Of a stretch of 64,000 nt of DNA, positions 56,800-64,000 are shown one piece after another. The DNA is from Idiomarina aquatica (GTDB lineage: Bacteria > Pseudomonadota > Gammaproteobacteria > Enterobacterales > Alteromonadaceae), in the NCBI RefSeq assembly GCF_004362895.1, contig NZ_SNXI01000002.1:62001-126000 (forward strand), written 5' to 3'. Within the stretch, counting starts at the first letter, position 1. The number at the start of each line of letters is the position of its first letter. The position numbers and the translations under genes are program-made. The notes under the pieces were generated by a model that did not search any database, was not told the DNA's origin, and saw only the letters and a list, made by a program, of their open reading frames with translations.

Positions 56800-57354
56800 A
56801 TGCACTACCAACCCCAAAAACTAAAAGACGTCGTCCTGATCACCCCCAAAGTCCACCAGGACCATCGCGGTTTTTTTATGGAAACCTTCCGCCTCGACGA
56901 ATTCCAAAAACACTGCGGCGCCTATAACTTCGTGCAGGACAACCACAGCCGCAGCGAAAAAGGCACATTGCGTGGCCTGCACTATCAACTCAATAATCCC
57001 CAGGGCAAACTGATCCGCGTCACACAAGGGGAAGTGTACGACGTAGTAGTCGACTGCCGAACAGATTCCCCAACTTACGGCCAATGGCATGGTGTGACAC
57101 TGTCAGCCGAGAACAAACAGTTACTCTGGGTACCACCCGGTTTTGCCCATGGTTTTATGGTACTTAGCGACACCGCCGACTTCGAATATAAGTGCACCGA
57201 CTACTACGCTCCCGACGATCAATATGTTATCGCTTGGAATGATGCAACGCTACGTATACAATGGCCTTTACAAAATCTTAACCCAACCCTAAGCGGTAAA
57301 GACCAAGGCGGAAAAAGCTTCTTGCAAGCGCCAAAGTTCGAGAGTCAAAAATGA
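56800..57354 (+). CDS. rfbC: dTDP-4-dehydrorhamnose 3,5-epimerase
   Basis: This is the third step of dTDP-L-rhamnose synthesis, a cupin-fold epimerase of 184 residues. Motifs: DHRGFFMETFRLDEF, QDNHSRSEKGTLRGLHYQ with the catalytic histidine, GEVYDVVVDCR and PPGFAHGFMVLSDTADF. ATG 56800 gives the family's usual N-terminus; ATG 56776, adjoining the REP cluster, is possible. It overlaps the next gene by four bases. Confidence 0.94.
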   Translation: MHYQPQKLKDVVLITPKVHQDHRGFFMETFRLDEFQKHCGAYNFVQDNHSRSEKGTLRGLHYQLNNPQGKLIRVTQGEVYDVVVDCRTDSPTYGQWHGVTLSAENKQLLWVPPGFAHGFMVLSDTADFEYKCTDYYAPDDQYVIAWNDATLRIQWPLQNLNPTLSGKDQGGKSFLQAPKFESQK

Positions 57355-59996
57355 ACGAACAAGCTGATAAAAATAATAAAATCAATACACTAACCGTTGT
57401 TGTAGGCGCGGGTGAAAGCTGTAACTGTGATTTAAGTGATAATAACCAGCATTATGTACTGGTTGACGCCCGGTCTGATGCCATCCATTCACTCAATGAG
57501 CAATTCGGCAACAATGAGCAGATCACAACAAGACAAGTCTGCCTAACTCCCGAATCGGGCCGATCGTCGTTTTACCATTACTCTCTGCCGGAATTTAGCA
57601 GCACACTCAAGCTTGGTGAGTTCACGCGTTATTTACCCGGTTTGACAGTGACAGGTAATGAGTTCGTTAGCGGTATAACGCTAAGTCAGCTAATCAGCGA
57701 TTTACCCCATGCAAAAGTATTGCAGCTGAACCTGGAGCTACCCGGTCAAGAGTTAGACTTACTGCAAGCACTAAAAGACCATGACCCCGACAGCTTTAAC
57801 ATTATCGATAAGCTAACGATAACCACCAGCGAACAGCGGTTATACGAGCAGGGCAACACCAGCGACGAGCTAGGAACCTGGCTTGAACAACAAGGTTACG
57901 AACTCTCACAAAGCGAAACTAAAGAGTTCTCACTACTTGAGCAAACGTGGCAGGTCGATAAAAAACAACTGCAGATTAGTGCATTGATTGCTGAACGGGA
58001 TGAAGCGGTTGCTCAGGCATCTGACTTTAGTAACGAACTAGAGCAACTGCGAAACGAACGCGATGAAGCGGTGGCTCATGCTTCTTCCATGAATGAGAGA
58101 CGTGAACAAACAGAAACGGAGCGTGACGAATTTTTAGAACGTTTCTCTTGTATTCAAGAGGATCTCAAAAAAGTAAAAAAAGAACGTGATACGTTCCAGG
58201 TCCTTTCCGATGATGTTAAAGATCAATTAGTTATAGCGCAAAGAGAATTAGAACAAAATAGTAGGCAGTTTGAGTCGTTAAAGAAAGATAACGAGTTTAC
58301 CAGCAGAAATATAATTAAAGAGTTAGCAAAAGTTGGTTACCAGATTGAACTGATCAATACGCTATTACAAAACAAGCAACCTAGCCAAAAGAAGGTCGCT
58401 GGAGCGCGAAAGGGAAATGAAGGCTCTCCACTTCTTTATGAGGCTCAACAGTTCTGGCTCGAGGGTGAATGGTATAAATTAGTTGCTTTAGCGACCAAAG
58501 CCGAGGGCTTACCTCCGAACACAGAAAAAGCGCAATTAGCGGCCTTTATCACCAGTGGCTATGCGCAAATTGGTGATGAGGGTAATGCACAGACTTGGTC
58601 TGTTGTTGCCACGGAATTGAGTAGCGATAAACAGCAGCTAGCTCAATTACTGTATTGTAATGTAAATAACTCATTAGCACGGCTTTACGCTTTGCAGGGT
58701 GACACTCAGAAAGCAATTCAGCATTTCCAGTTATCTGTGGCAAGTACGAATATCAGGAAGTCTCCTGATGCCGACAAAATACGTGCCGTAAAAGAAGTGA
58801 CAAGTCTTGGTCTGATAGATTTAGCGATCGACATAACAGACGAGATGTTAGGCTCAGTGGCTTTCCATCAAAGAAATACACAGACCGCAATAAAGCGTAT
58901 GCAATCAGAAATAAGAGCAGCGCAGAAGCGGTTGGAGCTCGCTGATAGAACAGCAGTTGTTACCACAACAGATTTGGCACGACTTTGGCAAGTTGTTGAT
59001 AAGTGTTTTGATAGCCCAGATGTGCAAGACGCTATTGATCAGCAATTATTAAAAGAAGATTGGACTAATGAGGATAAATTTTATCTTTGCATTGCAATAG
59101 CGGAGAAGATGAATAGCCATCAAGATCGGCTCCAAGCAATAAGCTGGATTAACCAAGCTCGGTTGTTTTTAACCTCAACTAAGATGGACAATACTGAGGT
59201 GAAATATCGTGAATTGACAGAGTTAGCTGCGCGCATAGAACAACCTGCTTTAGTAATTGACTTGAGTGTTGAGTCAAACCTGTTAAGTCCATCCATCGAG
59301 AGCGATCAAAAGGAAAAGTTAAAAGAAACCTACAGAAACTTGCGTGCGCCTAATGAAAAAATACAACAACATGGACATGATTTGCTGATTGACTATCTAA
59401 AAGCCAACCCTCACAAGAAAGATAGCCGGAATAGCAAAAAGAAACCGGTACTGATCGAAGTAGGGACTACCCGTGAGAATGTACCGGGTCAGGGCTCCAC
59501 TTTGCAGCTAGCAGCTTTGGCACATGAGCAGAGTATCCAATTTATTAGTGTTGACATGGATCCGCACAATTCTCGTTGGGCTAAGTTTAATATGGAGTTG
59601 ATGCAACTACCGGGCGAGACGGTCAATCAAAAGGGTGAAGATTTTTTGGCTGAATTTCCGGGCCCAATTGAATACGTTTTTTTGGATGCATACGATTTTG
59701 ACCATGGTAACCACAGTGATCTGCGCCAGCAGCGTTACCAGAAATATTTAGGCAGTAATATTGATGAAGTGCAATGCCACAAAATGCATTTAGATTGTGC
59801 AAAAACTTTGGCCAAAAAGCTTAGCCCTGAAGGTGTTGTTTGCGTCGATGACACCTGGCAGGACGAAAAAGGTTATTGGACAGCAAAAGGTACGCTTGCC
59901 GTCCCATATCTTTTGGAAAATGGATTTAAAGTAATTGAAGCACGTAACCGTGCTGTTTTGTTGGCTAGGGAAAGCACACCGCAGAGCGTGAGTTAA
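57351..59996 (+). CDS. Large two-ended methyltransferase-like protein with coiled coil and helical repeats
   Basis: This 881-residue cytoplasmic protein has four parts. Residues ~10-210 look like a methyltransferase-type fold (LTVVVGAGE, YVLVDARSDAI, KVLQLNLELPGQELDLLQAL), possibly FkbM-like. A coiled coil with repeated ERDEAVAxAS follows (~220-335). Residues ~370-630 are TPR-like helices (ARLYALQGDTQKAIQHFQLS). The C-terminal ~190 residues resemble a class I SAM methyltransferase (LIEVGTTRENVPGQGST, FISVDMDPHNSRWAKFN, EYVFLDAYDFDH, GVVCVDDTW). The arrangement suggests a glycan-modifying methyltransferase with its own scaffold. From here on codon use is clearly more AT-rich than upstream. Confidence 0.65.
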   Translation: MNEQADKNNKINTLTVVVGAGESCNCDLSDNNQHYVLVDARSDAIHSLNEQFGNNEQITTRQVCLTPESGRSSFYHYSLPEFSSTLKLGEFTRYLPGLTVTGNEFVSGITLSQLISDLPHAKVLQLNLELPGQELDLLQALKDHDPDSFNIIDKLTITTSEQRLYEQGNTSDELGTWLEQQGYELSQSETKEFSLLEQTWQVDKKQLQISALIAERDEAVAQASDFSNELEQLRNERDEAVAHASSMNERREQTETERDEFLERFSCIQEDLKKVKKERDTFQVLSDDVKDQLVIAQRELEQNSRQFESLKKDNEFTSRNIIKELAKVGYQIELINTLLQNKQPSQKKVAGARKGNEGSPLLYEAQQFWLEGEWYKLVALATKAEGLPPNTEKAQLAAFITSGYAQIGDEGNAQTWSVVATELSSDKQQLAQLLYCNVNNSLARLYALQGDTQKAIQHFQLSVASTNIRKSPDADKIRAVKEVTSLGLIDLAIDITDEMLGSVAFHQRNTQTAIKRMQSEIRAAQKRLELADRTAVVTTTDLARLWQVVDKCFDSPDVQDAIDQQLLKEDWTNEDKFYLCIAIAEKMNSHQDRLQAISWINQARLFLTSTKMDNTEVKYRELTELAARIEQPALVIDLSVESNLLSPSIESDQKEKLKETYRNLRAPNEKIQQHGHDLLIDYLKANPHKKDSRNSKKKPVLIEVGTTRENVPGQGSTLQLAALAHEQSIQFISVDMDPHNSRWAKFNMELMQLPGETVNQKGEDFLAEFPGPIEYVFLDAYDFDHGNHSDLRQQRYQKYLGSNIDEVQCHKMHLDCAKTLAKKLSPEGVVCVDDTWQDEKGYWTAKGTLAVPYLLENGFKVIEARNRAVLLARESTPQSVS

Positions 59997-59999
59997 CTT

Positions 60000-60899
60000 A
60001 TGGAAGTATTCTCTAAACAAGCATGTACCCTTGGTGAAGGCCCATTGTGGTCTGATTATTATCAGCAGTTCTTTTGGGTAGATATTATTGAACAAAAAAT
60101 TTATGCAAAGTCGCTTTTATCAAACAACGAATACTTTGATAAATGCTGGCCTGTCGATTTTATACCCACAGCTTTAATCGATAATAGTTTGGAAGATAAG
60201 ACTATTTGGGTTGTTGCTGACAAAGGGTTGTTTATTTTCGAGCCACAGACAGGCGTCGCGCAAAAACACATAGATTTTGAGTTAGATGAAAACTTCAGAA
60301 CAAATGACGCGGGTGTGGACGAATCTGGGAATCTATGGGTGGGTGTCATGGAAAAACAACCGTCCGGGCTGAACGGCTATATTTTTACTGTGGATCAAGT
60401 GGGCAATATTAAGAAAGGTATTAACAAAATTGGCATACCGAATACATTTTGTTGGAGTGATGAACAAAACGCAATGCTAGTGTCAGATTCTTTTCAGCAG
60501 AAAACTTTCTTGGTAAAGAACCCGCCCGATGAAGCAAGAATAAATGAATACCCGGTAGTATTGGACTTGGCCGATACTGACGGCACTCCTGACGGTGGCG
60601 CACTAGATCAGGGTGGCGGTTTTTGGAATGCGAATTGGGGATTAAAACGTGTAATAAGTCATCAACTGGGGCGTATCACTCGTAAATTGGATATCGACGT
60701 GCCTCATGTGACATCCGTCTGTTTCGGCGATAAGAATCGTGATAAATTGTTAGTAACTACGGCAACGGAAGGCCTTAATGAAAGTCAGAGAGAAGCTTAT
60801 CCCCAATCCGGTTTTACCTTCCTGTTGAACAACGACAAAGAAATCAACGGCCGTACGCCACTGGGATTTGCTATGAAGGTGCAGCGTCATGTTAGCTAG
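60000..60899 (+). CDS. SMP-30/gluconolactonase-family protein
   Basis: This 299-residue predicted beta-propeller is a metal-dependent sugar lactonase type. Family motifs: CTLGEGPLWSDYYQQFFWVDI with the metal-binding glutamate, RTNDAGVDESGNLWVGVME, GIPNTFCWSDEQNAMLVSDS, DGTPDGGALDQGGGFWNA and PHVTSVCFGDKNRDKLLVTT. Placed in a sugar cluster, it may open a lactone of an acidic sugar intermediate. It overlaps the next gene by 11 bases. Confidence 0.87.
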   Translation: MEVFSKQACTLGEGPLWSDYYQQFFWVDIIEQKIYAKSLLSNNEYFDKCWPVDFIPTALIDNSLEDKTIWVVADKGLFIFEPQTGVAQKHIDFELDENFRTNDAGVDESGNLWVGVMEKQPSGLNGYIFTVDQVGNIKKGINKIGIPNTFCWSDEQNAMLVSDSFQQKTFLVKNPPDEARINEYPVVLDLADTDGTPDGGALDQGGGFWNANWGLKRVISHQLGRITRKLDIDVPHVTSVCFGDKNRDKLLVTTATEGLNESQREAYPQSGFTFLLNNDKEINGRTPLGFAMKVQRHVS

Positions 60900-61842
60900 T
60901 GTAGTTATAAGAACATATAACGAAGAAAGATATCTCGACCGCCTTCTGACCGGTATCATGGCACAAAAAAGCAGTCTAGTGGATATCGAGGCCGTCATTA
61001 TTGACTCTGGTTCTACCGATAAAACCTTAGAAATAGCCAATAAACACAATTGCAGAATAACGCACATACGCAAGCAAGACTTTACTTTCGGGCGAAGTTT
61101 GAACGAGGGATGTGAGTTCGCGAATGGTGACTTCTTAGTGTTCGTTAGCGGGCATTGTTTTCCCGTAAATAACGACTGGATACATGAGTTGGTCAAGCCT
61201 CTAGTTGAGGGAAAAGCCGATTATAGCTATGGCAAACAAGAGGGCGCAGAGACTACAAAGTATTCGGAATATCAACATTTTAAGAAGTTTTTCCCTGATT
61301 GCTCTCAGGTTCCTCAACAGGGATACTTTTGTAATAACGCAAATGCAGCGATTACCCGTAAAGCCTGGCGCCAATATAAGTTTGATGAAAGCTTAACTGG
61401 CTTAGAAGATATGTATTTGGCGAAACAACTTGTCAATGACGGTGGAAAAGTGGCTTATGTGGCCAGCGCGCCTGTTTATCATATTCACGATGAAAGTTGG
61501 AAACAGGTTCGCACACGCTATGAACGAGAAGCTTATGCGTTGCAGAAGATTATGCCCGAAGTTCACTTTAACAAAAGTGACTTTTTTCGCTTTTTTGTAT
61601 CATCATTGTTAAATGATTTTAGCGTTGCAATAAAAGATAAAATGTTTTTACGGAAAGCGAAAGAGATTTTCATGTTTCGGCTAATGCTTTACTGGGGAAC
61701 ATATCGAGGTAACCATGAAGTTCGGCGATTATCTCAGTCTATGAAACATCGATATTTCTATCCAACAGATAAAAATTCAAGCGAGAAGGATTCATATGAG
61801 CAAGCAGCGAGTCGTAGCTCTGCTACCAATGAAAGCAAATAG
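60889..61842 (+). CDS. Family 2 glycosyltransferase
   Basis: This inverting GT-A glycosyltransferase has 317 residues. The N-terminus SVVIRTYNEERYLDRLLTGI, the DSGSTDKTLEIA nucleotide loop, a GDFLVFVSGHCFPVNNDW segment in place of the common DxD region, and LTGLEDMYLAKQLV (the catalytic ED) are visible. Donor and acceptor are unknown. It overlaps the next gene by 47 bases, an unusually long coupling. Confidence 0.9.
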   Translation: MLASVVIRTYNEERYLDRLLTGIMAQKSSLVDIEAVIIDSGSTDKTLEIANKHNCRITHIRKQDFTFGRSLNEGCEFANGDFLVFVSGHCFPVNNDWIHELVKPLVEGKADYSYGKQEGAETTKYSEYQHFKKFFPDCSQVPQQGYFCNNANAAITRKAWRQYKFDESLTGLEDMYLAKQLVNDGGKVAYVASAPVYHIHDESWKQVRTRYEREAYALQKIMPEVHFNKSDFFRFFVSSLLNDFSVAIKDKMFLRKAKEIFMFRLMLYWGTYRGNHEVRRLSQSMKHRYFYPTDKNSSEKDSYEQAASRSSATNESK

Positions 61843-62500
61843 CAGCCGTGTACCGGGTAAAAACTTTAAAGATTTTTGTGGTAAACCGCTATTCCGTTGG
61901 ATATTAGATAATTTGCTTGCAGTAGCAGAAATTGATCAAGTCATTATCAATACCGATGCCCGCGATATTCTCGAAGACAAAGGGTTAACACCTTCTGACA
62001 GAGTGCTGATAAGAGATCGCAAAGAAGAACTCTGTGGTGATGAAGTGTCCATGAATCGTGTACTTGCTGATGATGTTGAAAATGTCGAAGCTGATCTTTA
62101 TTTGATGACACACACGACAAACCCTTTGCTGCAGCCTGAGACTATCAAAAAAGCCATAACGCGTTTTAATAACCTCAAAGAAAAGCGTGAAGCTGATTCA
62201 CTGTTTACGGTTAACAAAGTGCAGACGCGCTTTTATAAAGAAGACATGACACCCGTAAACCATGACCCAAATAACTTGATACCAACTCAAGACCTTGAGC
62301 CGTGGTATGAAGAAAACTCTAATCTGTATTTATTTACCCGAGAAAGTTTCGCCAAAACGAACGCGCGGATTGGTGCTAACCCGAAAATGATGCAAACCCC
62401 CGCACTTGAATCATCGGATATCGATACGCCCGATGATTGGGATATGGCGGTGATTGCGGCTCAGTACTTCATTAATAAAGGAATTGTGAACAATGTTTAA
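61796..62500 (+). CDS. Acylneuraminate cytidylyltransferase-family protein
   Basis: This 234-residue enzyme is expected to couple an acidic sugar to CMP. The CTP-binding motif is diverged: LPMKANSSRVPGKNFKDFCG in place of the usual IPARGGSKGIPRKN type, and the middle motif reads THTTNPLLQPETI. The C-terminal ALESSDIDTPDDWDMA is typical. It could activate a nonulosonic acid or a shorter acidic sugar; no synthase of the NeuB type is in view. The ribosome site is GAGAAGGA before ATG 61796. Confidence 0.83.
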   Translation: MSKQRVVALLPMKANSSRVPGKNFKDFCGKPLFRWILDNLLAVAEIDQVIINTDARDILEDKGLTPSDRVLIRDRKEELCGDEVSMNRVLADDVENVEADLYLMTHTTNPLLQPETIKKAITRFNNLKEKREADSLFTVNKVQTRFYKEDMTPVNHDPNNLIPTQDLEPWYEENSNLYLFTRESFAKTNARIGANPKMMQTPALESSDIDTPDDWDMAVIAAQYFINKGIVNNV

Positions 62501-63434
62501 AGTGCTAGTCACATGCCCGCCAATGTTAGGAATGTTTGAGCATTTCGTGGAACCTGCCAAAGAGCTTGGGATTGAACTTGTGCCTGCGAAAACAACGCAA
62601 GTGTTAACCGAGCAAGAATTGATGGAGTTGTTACCAGAATACGACGGCTGGATTATTGGGGATGACCCCGCAACGCGACAGGTATTCGAAGCCGCTAAAG
62701 CGGGTAAGTTGAAGGCGGCCGTAAAGTGGGGGATTGGCGTAGATAACGTCGATTTTGCGGCGTGTAAAGACCTAAACATTACGATCACTAATACGCCCAA
62801 TATGTTTGGTACTGAAGTCGCTGATGTTGCCGTTGGGTATTTACTAGGTTTAGCACGTCAGACTTTTTTTATTGATAGAGAAATTCGCACTAACAATGGT
62901 TGGCCTAAACCGGCGGGTATGAGCCTGACAGGCAAAACAATAGGTGTTGTTGGTTACGGTGATATTGGCTATAACGTAGCGAAACGCCTTATGGGCTTTG
63001 ATGTAAACGTGATTGCTTATGACCCAGGCGTTGAAGGCTCTCGGGGGCTTGAATACGTAGAGCGTTGCCCTTGGCCAGAAAACCTCAGTGAACTTGATTT
63101 TCTGATTTTTACCTGCGCTCTCAATAAGCACAACCACCATATGTTGAATAAAGAGACGTTGAGTCAGTTAAAACAAGGAGCCCAGGTTATCAATGTCGCG
63201 CGTGGACCATTGATTAACGAAAGTGATTTGATTACAGCACTAGAATCGAACCACATTAAAGCGGCTGCACTGGATGTATTTGAAGTAGAACCACTACCCA
63301 AAAGCTCGCCACTTAGAGATATGCCCCAGTGTATCTTTGGCTCTCATAATGGGAGTAACACCAATGAAGGTGTAATTAGAGCGAGTTACAAGGCGCTTGA
63401 AGAAATGAAAAAATTTTTAGAAGAAACACTATGA
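62493..63434 (+). CDS. D-isomer-specific 2-hydroxyacid dehydrogenase
   Basis: This 313-residue NAD-dependent dehydrogenase of the phosphoglycerate dehydrogenase type has the Rossmann motif GKTIGVVGYGDIGYNVAKRL, the catalytic arginine in INVARGPLINESDL, the glutamate in DVFEVEPLP and the histidine in FGSHNGSNT. Its place between a cytidylyltransferase and an SDR points to a role in making a sugar acid, not serine. Both neighbours overlap it by a few bases. Confidence 0.87.
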   Translation: MFKVLVTCPPMLGMFEHFVEPAKELGIELVPAKTTQVLTEQELMELLPEYDGWIIGDDPATRQVFEAAKAGKLKAAVKWGIGVDNVDFAACKDLNITITNTPNMFGTEVADVAVGYLLGLARQTFFIDREIRTNNGWPKPAGMSLTGKTIGVVGYGDIGYNVAKRLMGFDVNVIAYDPGVEGSRGLEYVERCPWPENLSELDFLIFTCALNKHNHHMLNKETLSQLKQGAQVINVARGPLINESDLITALESNHIKAAALDVFEVEPLPKSSPLRDMPQCIFGSHNGSNTNEGVIRASYKALEEMKKFLEETL

Positions 63435-64000
63435 CAAAAAACGAACAAAAGTTTGCGCTTATCACCGGTGCGAACGGTGGTATCGGTCAGGCACTTTGTA
63501 AAACTTTTACGGAGGAAGGCTACGAGGTTATCGCAACTGACGTGCACGAACAGCCTACAGAATCTTTAATCTTCAGTCGTTACGTCTCCATTGACTTAAA
63601 TAAGTTAGTCGAAAGCGAATCTTATGCCACTGACAGAACGAATGAAATAAAGTCGCTCTTACCGAACAGAGAACTACACGCGCTAATCAATAATGCGGCA
63701 ATACAGATTTTGGGGGGAGTAGACTCTCTCACCAGAGCAGACTGGAACCAAACTCTAAATGTTAATTTGCAGGCACCATTCTTTTTAGTGCAAACGTTAA
63801 AAAATGAACTAGAGGCGTGCAGAGGCTCTATAGTAAACATTAGTAGTATCCATGCAAAACTGACGAAGAGGAATTTCGTAGCCTATGCAACCAGTAAGTC
63901 TGCTTTGAGCGGTATGACTAAAGCTATGTCAGTTGACCTTGGAGCGAAAGTTAAAGTGAATGGAGTTGCGCCAGCAGCTATCGAGACGGAGATGCTTATA
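63431..64000 (+). CDS. SDR-family oxidoreductase, 3' end beyond the window
   Basis: This is a short-chain dehydrogenase/reductase, with 190 codons visible and no stop before the edge. The cofactor motif is ALITGANGGIGQAL, followed by ALINNAAIQILGG, the serine in SIVNISSIHAKLT, the YATSKSALSGMTKAM Tyr/Lys pair and VNGVAPAAIETEM. It overlaps the dehydrogenase stop by four bases (ATGA). The substrate is probably the same acidic sugar as that of the preceding genes. Confidence 0.88.
   Translation, partial: MTKNEQKFALITGANGGIGQALCKTFTEEGYEVIATDVHEQPTESLIFSRYVSIDLNKLVESESYATDRTNEIKSLLPNRELHALINNAAIQILGGVDSLTRADWNQTLNVNLQAPFFLVQTLKNELEACRGSIVNISSIHAKLTKRNFVAYATSKSALSGMTKAMSVDLGAKVKVNGVAPAAIETEMLI

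Noticed and set aside
57351-57980. A glycosyltransferase reading of the N-terminal part of the 881-residue protein
   Set aside because: No DxD or GT-A/GT-B signature is visible; the order of motifs fits a methyltransferase-like fold better.

Overview
The window is a chromosomal segment of a Gram-negative gammaproteobacterium. The gene set (type II secretion operon, RfaH, the large ~1300-residue PurL, MltF, paired Oar-type TonB receptors, a MetJ-like box before met genes, a GlyGly-CTERM protease, YjbEFGH) fits a marine Alteromonadales member, most plausibly Idiomarina-like. That taxonomic guess rests on gene content only.

Layout. 1-7650: the distal part of a type II secretion operon (gspE 3' end through gspN). 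7851-17425: mscS, a metX-metY methionine pair read leftward, guaB-guaA, xseA and a secreted endonuclease/exonuclease/phosphatase-family protein. 17857-24304: two large adjacent TonB-dependent receptors with carboxypeptidase-like N-terminal domains. 24559-33716: a four-helix-bundle (S23-type) gene flanked by hairpin arrays, an NhaC antiporter, tadA, a hipBA toxin-antitoxin pair, a secreted M20 amidohydrolase, an Aer-like chemoreceptor and mltF. 33736-40945: rfaH, a 44-residue very basic small protein, purL, and an acidic lipoprotein built of repeated DUF5666-like modules. 41076-48535: a REP-associated tyrosine transposase (RAYT), an outer-membrane barrel protein, a CsgG-like lipoprotein, a GlyGly-CTERM metalloprotease and an FG-GAP lipoprotein. 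48719-64000: a surface-polysaccharide region, with a gfcABCD/yjbEFGH set, a complete dTDP-L-rhamnose set (rfbB, rfbD, rfbA, rfbC) and then an AT-richer, tightly overlapping set of glycan genes (a two-domain methyltransferase-like protein, SMP-30 lactonase, GT2, cytidylyltransferase, 2-hydroxyacid dehydrogenase, SDR cut by the window end).

The most unusual content is non-coding. Three families of hairpin repeats fill most gaps between genes. Family B is a classical REP type: a GTAG tetranucleotide next to a GTCGCGT/ACGCGAC or GTGCGTC/GACGCAC hairpin, usually in opposed pairs, and the RAYT gene lies inside a cluster of them. Family A is a modular array in which short variable hairpins (GTGC-TTC-GCAC, GCGC-TTC-GCGC, GGCC-TTC-GGCC and others) alternate with a constant CGCGGTTTAGGC spacer, reversing orientation at the middle of the gap. 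Family C has the same design with a CTTGCTAGGC spacer.

Two observations stand out. First, about a dozen genes end on a TAG stop codon that is itself the first bases of a repeat. Second, repeats sit in frame inside coding sequence: three times in purL, once in the metalloprotease and once in the signal peptide of the YjbH protein. They also encode the C-termini of HipA, the S23 protein and the metalloprotease. The repeats thus appear to have shaped gene ends and protein sequence, and not only the intergenic space.
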